From the NCBI GenBank assembly GCA_040954595.2, contig CM082593.2:4030001-4094000 (forward strand): a stretch of 64,000 bases of DNA. The letters are read 5' to 3'. Source of the DNA: Balanoglossus misakiensis. Taxonomy: Eukaryota > Hemichordata. The notes under the pieces were generated by a model, which did no database searches, was not told the origin of the DNA, and was given only the letters and a program-made list of their open reading frames with translations. Shown piece by piece: positions 41,601-52,600 of the stretch. Numbering within the stretch: position 1 is the first letter of the stretch; every line of letters starts with the position of its first letter. The position numbers were made by a program, and so were the translations under genes.

Positions 41601-42680
41601 CAGCTGGCCTAAATATGAGTCCAGTGGCAAGACTCAAAAAGACCTGGGGGAAAGTGAACACAGCAAAGTTCGAAGTCTTAGAGGTCAGTACAGCTTCCAT
41701 TCTGAAATAGTTTAAGTCTTCAAAGTGGCACCTTGGTTTTATAAGTTTTCTTTCGCCTTTCACATGACCTGATGATGGTAATGTCGCCCTCCCACATGCA
41801 ATAATTCTTTCGTTTTTGATCTTCCAGAACCTGATGGATCCCACGTCGAACTTCGGAAACTACAGGCAGGCCTTGAAAGCGGCAATACAGAGATCCAAAG
41901 CATCGATCGGAGGCGGCGATTGCATGGTGATTCCATTCTTCAGCCTCCTTGTCAAAGACATTTACTTTCTCAACGAAGGATGTACAAATAAACTTGACAC
42001 TGGCCATGTGAATTTTGATGTGAGTAGATTTGTTTTGTTTGGTACATTTTACAGTTTTCCATCATCATTCTCAAAACTAGTATTGGTCAAAAGACATGAA
42101 ATACTTCTGAAAGAGAGCGCATATAAACATAGCATTTATACTGATTATTCAGGTAGTAAAAATGGCATCAATCAGTCAATCACAAGTGACATTATCATAT
42201 GACCGTTTCTTTCCTTTCTTTGACAGAAATTCTGGCAACTGGCCAAACAGATCACCGAGTTCATCACGTGGAAACAAGTTGATTGTCCGTTTTCAAGGGA
42301 CCGACAAGCCCTCAACTATTTACTCACGGCACCAGTATTTACAGAACATTGTAAGTCTCAGTGTTTTTACCAGAATTGTTAAGTCAATCATTCTGTTGGC
42401 ATATAGTGATTTCCGTGTCTTAAATGCTCTTGGTGTACTAACTTAGTCATTCTATTTACTTTTCTTCCAGCTCTTTACTTAGCCTCGTACGAAAGTGAGA
42501 GTCCAGAAAATGAGTTTGAGAAAGAAAGGTACAAGACCATCAGGTAAGCTGTCAATATCCGTTTTGTTGTTTTTGTTTAAGATACATTTTGGTCAATTGG
42601 ATGTACAAAAGCGAACTCATTTCTTTTTTTACCTCATCAGGGGCAGCACTAAGAAATCACACGGTGAGAAGTTGAAGTGA
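29626..42680 (+). CDS. RASGEF1B: RasGEF domain-containing family member 1 (RASGEF1A/B/C-type)
   Basis: This guanine nucleotide exchange factor belongs to the Ras/Rap class; vertebrate RASGEF1A and 1B act on Rap2. The exons are 29626-29772 (exon body from 29593), 37885-37974, 38481-38558, 39712-39800, 39925-40066, 40458-40622, 40798-40869, 41146-41332, 41604-41683, 41828-42019, 42227-42350, 42471-42543 and 42641-42680, giving 492 residues against about 473 in human RASGEF1B. A Gly/His/Asn-rich N-terminus (1-49) is followed by the RasGEF N-terminal module (about 50-190, starting ALIYHDGNLYSGSVEALIQH) and the CDC25-type catalytic domain from about 225 (DPYVLAQQLTHIELERL). That domain contains the signature NIGNFNSLMAILAGL. 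The segment EWTETFPYDFRDERMMR is nearly identical to human RASGEF1B as I recall it, which places this gene nearest 1B or as the single ancestor of 1A/1B/1C. The ATG at 29626 has an ideal GCCACC context, but the frame is open upstream to the acceptor (RSLPQTSNLAT). Alternative first exons are therefore likely. Confidence 0.93.
31875..31979 (+). CDS. Alternative first exon of RASGEF1, 35 codons
   Basis: The ATG in a strong context (GAAACCATGG) opens 35 codons starting MEILHAPRSIRPPFAGYRVQ and ends in phase 0 at a consensus donor, GCAGAT|GTGAGT. The next acceptor in the locus, before 37885, is also phase 0. The join gives ...KRAD-ALIYHDGN, replacing the 49-residue N-terminus of the other form with a basic, aromatic-rich one. 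The exon lies in a GC- and CpG-rich island of about 200 bases within AT-rich intron, as expected for a promoter-proximal exon. No TATA box is obvious. The minus strand is also open here, which I take as a shadow. Confidence 0.55.
34889..35173 (-). CDS. Uncertain 94-codon open frame inside the RASGEF1 intron
   Basis: A minus-strand frame with a true ATG (start MKHAGWLPPRPASSFPPIH) and a stop, Pro/His/Ser-rich at the N-terminus. It stands out because composition in the frame looks protein-like and the block is GC-richer than its surroundings. No promoter, splice site or family resemblance was found. It may be a small nested gene, an exon, or chance. Confidence 0.15.
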   Translation of the reverse strand: MKHAGWLPPRPASSFPPIHNAVQRDNPGYLPMCWYNPSSIYGKDSRHHTSVHGSDDPLPSMSNISICRLGVEDKTVHICFDISDQILAVHIDFL

Positions 42681-43083
42681 TAGGGGAGGGAGTCTTCGTG
42701 ATGTGTAGAGAGTGTAAATACAAGAATCGGTGCCATCCAGTCACGTGATGTAAATACAGACATGATACAAGCACCCTGGTTCAGCAAAGACTGATTTTTT
42801 ATGCTGCGACCACGCTTGTTGATGATTTGCTGTGGCTGCTCAAAGACACCAAAAAACATAGTACCCCGCGTCGGACGTCGATGTACAAAGATTGTGCCCG
42901 CAATATGGACCACAAAGTACGAAGACCGAGCCACAAGTCGGGACCTTGATGTACAGAATTATGAGTGTAATATATACTTGACAACAGAGCACTTGAACGA
43001 TGACAATCAAATATAAAGAATTTTATGGTTTTAAACATATCTGTTTTATAGATAGGAGCCCTTTGAGTTCAAAATGAGCCAGA

Positions 43084-43130
43084 GGGGGCGCTATTTATGA
43101 ATGCCTGGAACTATGGGTATAGATAGCGCT
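43084..43130. repeat. Short inverted repeat, GGGGGCGCTAT / ATAGCGCT arms
   Basis: GGGGGCGCTAT at 43084-43094 pairs with GATAGCGCT at 43122-43130. The arms are nearly the same as those of the hairpin at 19242-19280, but the spacers are unrelated. It lies about 0.4 kb past the RASGEF1 stop, so it may be in the 3' untranslated region. Confidence 0.5.
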
Positions 43131-44221
43131 TGTCTTAAAACTTTGAGCATAGCTGAACACGGCAATGCCAATGTAGGCCATTTTTCCCACAAGTTGCATA
43201 TGAAATATATCACATTTCACCCGATGTTGACGCATCAAACCATAGTGTAACACCTGCCAGTATTTGTGTTCTGAGTGGGTGATCCCTTCAGCTTTAAGTT
43301 ATTGATCTGACAACTCAATGACAATCCTTTTAGTTACATGTCCGTATACGTGCTCATTAAAAATCTGGTGATTGCAGGATGAGTTAACCCTTGTTATCAG
43401 TCATCAGAGACAGCTCGTACCCTGGTTGAGCAAACAACAACAAAATATGCGCATTAATCTGACTTTGTACAAACACTGAGAGCGTACTTCCTGAACCTCG
43501 GCATTCAATGTATATTTAGCATTCAGGATGAGACCTGTCAGCACTCGGAAAGATGTTGAATTTTGCCCTTTCAGTCTACTCAAGAGAAGGATCCTGTTTA
43601 TCATCACAGAATGAAGTTCCAGTTGTGTTTTTCGCGTGAAGAGGAAATTTCACCCACTTGTGAAGCCAGTCCTTGTGATAATTGCTGCATGTTCCTGCCT
43701 TGTGTTCTACCGTAGCCATGTTCCCCTTTTTTGACAAAGCATACCCTTTAGTGGTTTTTACCACTCAGTATTGGTTAGCTCCATTGCTCTTTTGCCGCAG
43801 CAAATGCTTGTATAGATGTATAAATAGTCTTTATTCATTTTTAGTGGCCAAGTTTATTTTCCCCACTGCCATGGTTTTATACCACAGATGTTTGTACATA
43901 AATGTAGAATATTATGTTTTTGTGTCATTCAGTGCCTTGTATGCTGTCCACCACTTTGCAATTTAATTGCAGGCTCACTTCGTGTAAATGCGCAACTACT
44001 TTTTTTCCAGAGAGACTTAAATTTTATCTAATTTATTGATTAAAATTATGTATGCAAATTTGGCAGCAGTTTGGCCAATTGCACTATAGGTTGCTAAGTG
44101 AATATTAAGAATGTCCTGTAGTCTCTTGATTAGCATATTCTGAAATCTAAGCACTGTACAGTGAAAGCTGTCTAAACTCAATGGGTGTTTCATTTTTCAT
44201 GAGCTCATTTTCAAGTTTTCA

Positions 44222-44318
44222 TTAACCATTTCACCCCCAGTTCTCTCTTTAGAGGTCCAACCTTACCATAGTATAAAACAATAGGTTTGGACTGAAACAT
44301 CGTGGTGAAAGGGTTATT
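44222..44318. mobile_element. Probable short non-autonomous inverted-repeat element, copy 2
   Basis: The termini TTAACCATTTCACC and GGTGAAAGGGTTA are inverted repeats with one mismatch. The interior resembles the element at 23464-23593. It has no coding capacity. A possible TA target duplication flanks the ends, but this is ambiguous. Confidence 0.45.
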
Positions 44319-45059
44319 TAAGTATCTCGTTGACTGGAATGCTTGGAAAAAGTGTCCAGTTTATTCAGGGTTCTGGTGTATCAGGGGTTTGGTATATATA
44401 GGTTTCACTGTGCTTTGCCAGATTTTGTGGAGAGTTTTTTCACAGATGGTATTTTGGTATCACAGAATGTTATCTAGCTATCACCCAGCACAGGGAGCCT
44501 CACACGTGTGATGAGCCTTCAGTATTCATCAGTGCTGAATGATCTTAAATGAGAAACCCACCTTCTCTGAATCACAAGACCTTGCCTGTCAGGTTGCATT
44601 CATAAATTGTCGATCTATACAGTCACAGACGTCTCTTTGTAGCTTTATGAATTGGTCAATTAAGATACGCATGGAATATGCTTTCAAGTAGAGAATATCC
44701 AGATGTTAATATTTCCTGCAGGGAAGGTCTTCAATCACCACACGTCAGACTTTTGTCACATTTTATTCTGTTGCAGTCGCAACCCATTTCTTTCGCCAAT
44801 TTGTAAATATGTATGAATTACCTTTACAGAATTGTATATCAGTTATTTCAGTGCATGTGTGCTGTCAATGTACAAGTCTAGTCTCGCTTGTCCTTTATGT
44901 TCAGCCGTTTCACAAAATATTTGCCATCAAAATGACAAATAAAAATGAGGCTAATACTCAAAGGAAACACTGCTTGTTGTGTGTGACTGTCTATTGCTAC
45001 CAATGGGGAAACAAAATCAGAAACATACATCCATACATACGGACGCAACCGATCCCATA

Positions 45060-45088
45060 AGGTCCCATGGTATAAACCAATGGGACCT
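45060..45088. repeat. Near-perfect 29-base hairpin
   Basis: AGGTCCCAT and ATGGGACCT form the outer stem, and GGT/ACC extend it around a four-base ATAA loop with one unpaired base. It lies about 0.26 kb past the BOLA1 stop, between convergent genes. It could act as an RNA 3'-end structure or be a small palindromic repeat. Confidence 0.5.
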
Positions 45089-45131
45089 AAAAATGATGAA
45101 ACCAGCCAAAGTCCACTGAACAAAGGTACTG

Positions 45132-45137
45132 TTTATT
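45132..45137 (-). terminator. Putative BOLA1 polyadenylation signal
   Basis: AATAAA on the minus strand, about 210 bases after the BOLA1 stop codon. It is the first canonical hexamer found downstream. Cleavage position is not determined. Confidence 0.35.
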
Positions 45138-45346
45138 GACCATCAGCTGACAACAATCATACACGTACAGTCGCCATAGGAACTGTTATTCCACACAGAT
45201 CTGCTGGTTGTATCTCTTTGCAAATTCATCAATGGACAGTGAATATCTCACTAAATACTTATACAAGTATACCAGTAGTCTAACATACATTCACAGTCAA
45301 TACCATCAGTCAATAAATAATGATGTGAAAACAATGTAGTTCGCTG

Positions 45347-46062
45347 TCATTTCGATTTGGACTTCTGTTCTGCTTCCGTCTTCATTCCCCCAAGACACTG
45401 AGGAGATTTGGAAACTGCTGCATTCTCTTCCCACTGTTGTGGCGTTTTGGCCTACCAAAATAAAAAAGATACTTTTGAAATATTTCACCTATTAAATAAA
45501 ACACTGAAAATCAACTTTCCATGGTAACTTAATTGGCTAAATTTGCACAGTTAATAATTGGGGAAAATTCATGAAGTACATAAAGATTGGAAAGAAGTAC
45601 ATACCTGTATTGATAATGCATGCACTGGCCCTTTTAATTCTTCTTGTAGAATGTCATTCACAATCCGGTGTCGCTTGATCAGCGCCTGTTTGTCAAATTG
45701 ATCTGATACCACCACAACTTTGAAGTGAGTTTCTGATCCTTTGGGTACATTATGCATGTGGCTTTCATTGATCACCTGTAAATGGGCTGGCTGAAATATA
45801 AGAACAAATACATATCAAAATTTGCCTGTATGTCTAGTTGTCAAACCCTGAATGAACTGATACATTAGTTCAGGCAAATGGCTGAAATATAGCAGCAATA
45901 ATTGTAGCCTTGGTGGGCTGAGTCGTGTGGCTTATGCGATGCCCAACGAACCAAGCTACAGTTATTGCAGCTATCTGAAATACTGCTGGCAAACAATACC
46001 TGTAAACTGTCAGATAACTTTTTAGTTATTGTTGTTTGTATCGGTCCAGTTGACGCAGACAT
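45347..46062 (-). CDS. BOLA1: BolA-like protein 1
   Basis: This is a small BolA-family protein; vertebrate BOLA1 is mitochondrial, partners the monothiol glutaredoxin GLRX5 and protects Fe-S and thiol status. Minus-strand exons 46062-46000, 45790-45605 and 45451-45347 join in phase 0 to give 117 residues. Visible hallmarks are [15 protein letters not shown] (about 39-53), the invariant histidine in LIKRHRIVN (His62), the helix [16 protein letters not shown], and the BOLA1-specific tail [10 protein letters not shown]...SPQCLGG. The last two features separate it from BOLA2 and BOLA3. The start at 46062 is the first ATG in the frame. The frame is open further upstream for about 35 codons rich in Arg/Asn and poor in acidic residues, with an acceptor-like CTTATAG before it. 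A longer form with a mitochondrial presequence begun in an unseen upstream exon is therefore likely. Human BOLA1 is 137 residues. Confidence 0.92.
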
Positions 46063-46675
46063 TATCTTGCTACAGTGCAGATCACGCCGTGTAAAGTTCT
46101 GATGGCACGGATTTCTCAATACACGTTGGATGATGCTATTTTTATTGATGAGTCTGAGGGTCAAACCTATAAGTGGAAAATAACATACATGTAACTTTCA
46201 GTGTGATACTGGTAGAGCCACCCCCCCCCCCCCCCACCCCCTCCCTCATTCTTTGGTTATGTCACTGACATCTGAAACCACTGGGTATACATGTCATACC
46301 TTAATGCCACCGAAACTTACCAAGTGAACTCATTTCAACTATTGCTGGGGGAATAAACACTTACATACTGCATGGAACATGTGTATTGAGTATGTACATG
46401 TATGTCAGTTGCAGCTGACTGAAACTGATGACGTCATTTCTGCCTAATGCTCATTGAGTCTTTTGCAGTCCATATTTTCGTCGGGAGGGCGAATGAAGTC
46501 TGACGTGCATTTCTTCAATGAATGTCTGATATTCGTTTCGTTTTGTAAATATAATCAACGAATAAACATTTCTAAATATTTATGTTACTAAATTGAGTTT
46601 TATTTTTAATGATAATGAACCATGAGGAATTAGTTGAACGACATTTTGAGAATAACGCGACGAGTGATAACCAAG
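46063..46675. promoter_or_regulatory. BOLA1/DCTN4 divergent promoter interval
   Basis: About 0.6 kb separates the BOLA1 ATG (minus) from the DCTN4 ATG (plus), so the two probably share a bidirectional promoter. A perfect CRE, TGACGTCA, is at 46429-46436. A YY1-type box (CCAAGATGGCGGAT) overlaps the DCTN4 start codon. A C15 homopolymer is at 46221-46235, in a possible BOLA1 first intron. No TATA box was seen on the DCTN4 side. Confidence 0.5.
46221..46235. repeat. Poly-C tract of 15 bases
   Basis: A homopolymer within a longer C-rich stretch (46218-46244). Sequencing errors are common in such runs, so its exact length is uncertain. Confidence 0.85.
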
Positions 46676-49600
46676 ATGGCGGATTTAATCTTCGCTGACC
46701 GGGTACAGATTTTTTGCCCAGACAGCGGGGTCAGGTTGCCAATATCGCGACTGTACTTCTGCAGATATTGTCTCAAACTGAAGTCTGGACAATGTGTGTC
46801 CCACGAGGTGAGTTTTGGTGAAAATGAAGCTATTATTACAGTTAATTTGCTGAATCACTTTCGATGACCATCGTTCGGCCCCGCCCACCCGTTCTTCTTG
46901 CAAATTCCGACAGTCTAGTCTTGTCTGCAAACCTGTTTCAGAGGTTGGATTCAAAGGTCGCACTGCAGACATACATTGCTCAGAAAAACCGTAGAAACCA
47001 ACGATATCAATTCCATCTTTATTGTTGATTCCTGAACATTCTGGTTAGCTTTCCAACGTTACTCAAAATGTTCCAGGACTGTGAACACACCACACTGATC
47101 TAAGCCATCCCTTGTTTGTTTATTTGTTTGTCTAGGTGGACTCACATTACTGTCCAAATTGTTTGGAAAACATGCCTTCAGCTGAGGCAAAGATCAAGAA
47201 AAATAGGTGAGTCATTTATATTTACATGTACATGTATTATAATGTATTATAAGATGTCTACTGGTAGGAAAGTCTTCTGGTAGGAACAATGTAGAAATTT
47301 ACCAAGTTACTAGCATTTGTACATTTTTAGATTTTGCTGTATACTGAAATGAATGCAGTATCCCCTCTGAACTGAAGTTAACATTAATGGCCGAAACCCT
47401 TTCATTTGGGAATACAACATGTATGTATGTCATGGAGAAAATACTCATAATCATGTACCGTAATGTTGTAAGTTTGATCATCCAGACCACTAATATGGAA
47501 CTTATATTTTGCTTTTCTGACTTTTGTCTATTGTAGATGTGGAAATTGTTTTGACTGTCCCAGTTGTAGACACACACTATCAACCAGAGCGACCAGCATT
47601 GCCATACCTAACCCAAATGATCCTGCTAAACCAACAACCAAGAAAGCTTACTACTTAGCGTGCGGATTTTGTAGATGGACATCCCGGGATATAGGAATGC
47701 CAGATAAACATGTTGGTAAGACATTACATTAATTACCGGTACATTGGATCAATTTGTGTTTTGTGTTGCAAGTGGTTTGGACAATTTCTTTTTTCTATTA
47801 TACTGAATAACTATTTACACAAATTAAACTTTTTTCTCATTATAGCTAGTGGTGCATGGCAAGTGCCAGATAATCCCTACACTGAGAGGGTGAGTAGTCA
47901 TTACTGTAGTCATTCATCCTTCTGTTAACTGAATCTAGGGTTGAGCCTACCTTGTAGAAACCCCCGTCCAAATGTATGGTCATATGGGCTTAGAGGGCAC
48001 ACTGCACTGTATCTTACGTGTACTGGTAGGTGTCGTGTGTATTCGTTTGCATAGCAGCTGGCTGTGATCATGGCACAGACGTGAAAGACTTGAGCTCAAT
48101 CATCAACGTCATTTTTGCCGTGTCCTTGTAACCGTGTCTGTGGACTTCAATGTGTCATTGATCAGCAGCGGTTCATCAAGGTGGGAGTGGGCAGTGATAA
48201 GTGGGTGCCAGTTCGTTCAACCGTGTTCCGCCTTCAACGATCTGTCAACACCAATGTCAAGTACCTCCGTGATCTGGCTCCTTTTTGTGACTGCACTGAT
48301 CAGTGACGATTGTGCTTTCTTGTGGAACAAAAGATTTTCCATCTTAACCCTTTCGTGACAACAGAACAGGCCAGGAAGTGTTGCCATCTGTCAAAGTGTC
48401 TATTTTCCTTATATGGATTTTCCCTTCCTACAACTTAAGCAATTATCTCATCATTCAGTTTCAACCAAATATGACTTTTATCTGAGAAATTTTGAATTTC
48501 TGCTTGCAACATGTTGTTTTATGCATTAAAATCATAGTACTATTAAAACCATAAGAATTTTCATGGAAAATAGTGCAGTTGTGTGTGATGAAAATAAAAG
48601 ATACTAAGTTTTTAGTAAGATGCCCACTTGTCACTATCCAGCCATCGATTATTGTGTCATTTCTGTCTCATGCTTAATGTACATGTAACCTCACGCTCAT
48701 GTCTTCATCTTGTGACAAATGCTGTCTCAGAGATTGGAGGTATGTGTGCTCCAGCCATCATGTCAAACATCTAATGCAATCTATAGCATGATCTATATTT
48801 GTATACCCCAGTATAAACCATGCAATAGACTAGGTAGATAGTTCCGGTACATTTGCTCTCATGAGAAACAAAATGCACCACCAAACAGTAAATTCGAGAC
48901 TAATACATGCCCTTTAACCATATATGGGCATATGTAAATTAAGGGTGATTGTATTCCTTTAATATTGACAGATACTTTCAGCTACGTAACTGCATAGTAC
49001 ATGTACATGTATAAGTGTTGTTGTAACTAGAAATATATGCATGTTTTATTGACATTCTAATGAGTAATAGTATACTTGAGTGAGTTAGTAATCATAACTA
49101 CGTGTAATTAAATCAGGCATTGGATATGACACTGCTGGCAGTTCTATTGAAATGTTGATCATACATTTGATGTCCTTCCTTGCATGGGACGTGTTGAGTA
49201 GCTGTATTCAACGCATGATTATGGCTGTTGAGTTCTATAGATAGACTAATTGCTTGCACTTTCAAATGAGAATTTTAGCTGTTCATTTGTAGTCATTAAA
49301 ACCATTTGGTGATTTCCCGTCACGACAATGAAGTGCCAACATATCTATTTTCTGCCTCTACCATGGTGGTTTGCACTTTTTTGTCTTCAGAATCAGAAAA
49401 CAGACAAATTAGTACACACATGCACTAGGTATAACAAGGTTTCAGCATTTCCTGTATCTGGCTGTGTTCAAAAGCACAAACTCTGAGACTGAGACTCACC
49501 AAGGCTATTACTACATGTGCTACAATGTACACTTATAATTAGGAGTTCTACTTTTGAGCTCACTGACCTTCTAGAGAGATTATCTTCTGCAAATTGTGGA

Positions 49601-52600
49601 CATACACTGTATATCCATCCATGATGTCATGATATAAATCAATGGAGTTCACATTGCACGTTTTTGCAATTGTAATGATTGGTAGACAGTAAACAGTTGT
49701 TGACAGGATGGTAGAACCATTGATGATACAATGTAGAACCATAGGTTATGAATTTAGCATTTTAAGTGTTTAGCTTGGGTTTACTCGGAATACAATCTCT
49801 GCACGGCCATAGTGCTTGTACATGTAGTCTAATTCAGTCTATGTTAGATCAGTAGCTGAATTACTCGTATAGAATTTTGTACATGTGATGTGTTGTATCG
49901 TGTGTGTGTTGTCATAATAGTGTACACATGCATCGTCTAACATGTAACTTCCTGATTGATTGATTTCCTCTTTGTTTGTTTGCTTGTTTATTTGTTTGTT
50001 TGACAACCCAGTTTCTAGCATATTTTATCATCACTTGTCTTAGATTGTCTGCAACCCTCAGTCATTTTCTCCTACTATTCTACACCCTCAGTTGAACGAG
50101 TTGCTGGATTATTACAAGCAGCTGGCGCAAAAAGAGAAACAAGAGAGAGAACGGAAACGGTATTCGAGACGACGAAGTTACTTCCATTTGCAGGTATCAT
50201 ATTCATACTTGACTCTGTCTACTAAAAAGACTGTTATTCGTCGAAATTAATCGGGAGTTGTCATTTACATAGTCAGCAAGGGAAGACTTACTTTGATTGT
50301 GTCAGTATTTCTCAGGCGTAATTCATCAAGTTTTCCATGAGATGATCTTTGTGGGCTGAGTGTTCTAAATAAGCAGATTAGATTATTTTGTAATTGTCTA
50401 CACTAATTTATGTAAGTGTAAACTCACCCAGTTTTTCTGTATTTTATTCACCAGGAGAAATATTTAAGTCCCGTGTCCACAAGAAGACGAAGTGGAGCTC
50501 TGCTGAGTGCATTGTCAAATTTAAGGTGTGAAGCATTCAGGGTTTTCAGTTATTGCAAATCTGATGATTGAGACAAGGAGGGGATCTTGTTAAGCCACGA
50601 TTAGAACATGTCTCTCCTTTCTCATGTCTGCAGTTTGTGTGTCCAATTACTGACGTTATTATTATTTTTTAATAGTGTGAAGGAGAGTGAACAAAATCAG
50701 AACATCACCGTCAAAGGAAGTGAATCGACGGAAGACGTTGAGAAGCTGCCTCCGGAAATCTACTCTGAGCCTCTCAAATTAGCATCAGGTTAGTTCTTAA
50801 AAAAAAGATTGTGAATTTTGGAGGGCCACTCATGTCAGACGTGTCATTTTGTAATTAGCTGATCATGTTACTGCGCTTATACTGATATTGTTATATTCAA
50901 ACCATTTATGGCGTTTTTATAAATCCTTGTTTTGTTTTTGTTTTTTAGTGTGCTCCATTACGCAGAGACTGTCCCAGCCAGAATACCAACCTCACTACAT
51001 CAAACAGCTGTATCCAATGCATAAACATCTGCTCATAAAACGCTCTCAAAGATGCAGGGTAGGTATTCACTATCCTGTATATTGTAATAAATATAAAATG
51101 TGATAGATAAAAAAGACTTATGGTACCTGTAGCCTTCTTTTTCTTGGTGATTGAATTGTATTATCCTGTAATATTCTTGAATGGTGATTTCTCTTCTTAG
51201 GAATGCGAGCATAATCTAAGTAAACCTGAATTCAATCCATCGTCTATCAAGTTCAAGATACAGCTGGTTGCTCTGTAAGTTTTCAGCCGAATACCGGCAT
51301 TTTTGCTTTGTTGACCAGTTTTTTTTATAGCACAGCACTATCCCGCTGGATTTTTTTCTTACTTTTACAAGCTGAATAGATCGTATCGAATATGACACGA
51401 TAACAACCACTGATAAGTTCTAATTATCGGCCGAATGTAAAATTTATCCTCTAGACGTCAAACATGATCACTTTGTCCTCATGGAAATATTTCCTTTTTT
51501 TTTTTTGCATTTGATTTTCAGACAACACGTGCCAGAGTTGCGGATCTTCTCCATTCCAAACTTGCATTTTGAGCAGGAGAGTCAGGTGACATTGATGGCC
51601 ATCAATCCGGTGGAAAAAAATACGAACATCGTATTGGAAGCGGTGCAGCCAAGTGACGAGAATGGAGCCACTGCCATAGTATGTTTGTGTATGAGTTTCT
51701 GTCGAAAACGGTGATAATTAGAGGCCTGCGTTCAGCTTATGGGACTTCCAAATGACAACCTAGTTAACCAGGGTGCAAGGACTTAAAATTATCCCATATA
51801 GCAAAAACACTTGTCGTTGCTATGCATCGCTATTAGTAATATCATGTCATAAAAATAGCATGTAAACTTAATCCATTATGTCTGTTTGCAATCTCTTCAA
51901 ATATATTGATATTTGGAAGCATTTGTTGTTAGCCAGGGACATGCAACTCTAGGTCATTGACTTCTTCATTCAAAGTTCATGTATTCTAGGTTATTGACTC
52001 GCTGAACGGTACACCTGAATTAAAGCCCCAATGGTTGGGCAAGTAATTTGTGACATGGTTTTTGCTGAGATTGTACAATAACTTCGGAACCAATTACAAT
52101 TCATATCCTCATTTTCTTCACAGGTGGAAATACCGGAAAGTAATCTCATCTTGGCTGCCAAAGATGCTACGGCTGAATATGATGATAGTTATGATCTGCC
52201 AGACTTCAAAGATGACCCAAGGTACATGACTGCACTTGGAATATGTATGATCATACCACAAAGAAAAAATGTATACATTGGGACAAAATCATGGATAATG
52301 GAAGTTGTAACCCACTCACCCCAGTGAAATTTTTCAGCTGCAGTTTGTTGCAGTGTTGTCCAAGGAAAACACTACCTGTATTTTTTCATTAAAACAGCAA
52401 TATTTTTTTTCTGTTGATTGCAGCGTAATCAACTTCCGCAAAGCCAATAAACTCGGTTTCTTCGTCAAAGTGACACCCCAGAAGGCTGTTGGTGATGTTA
52501 TTGTAAGTCTGATTTCATTCTTCATTATTGTTTAGTTTTCGCTTATTTTCATGATCGCTAGCAAAGTCAAGCTTTGCATCAAACTAGAAAAGGTGCAGAG

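Larger units (their letters stand above)
42681..45346. other. Convergent intergenic region with RASGEF1 and BOLA1 3' ends
   Basis: RASGEF1 (plus) and BOLA1 (minus) point at each other across this 2.7 kb. It holds their 3' untranslated regions, a GCGC hairpin (43084-43130), an inverted-repeat element (44222-44318) and a 29-base near-perfect hairpin (45060-45088). AATAAA at 44939-44944 on the plus strand and its minus-strand equivalent at 45132-45137 are possible polyadenylation signals. No coding sequence was recognised. Confidence 0.6.
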
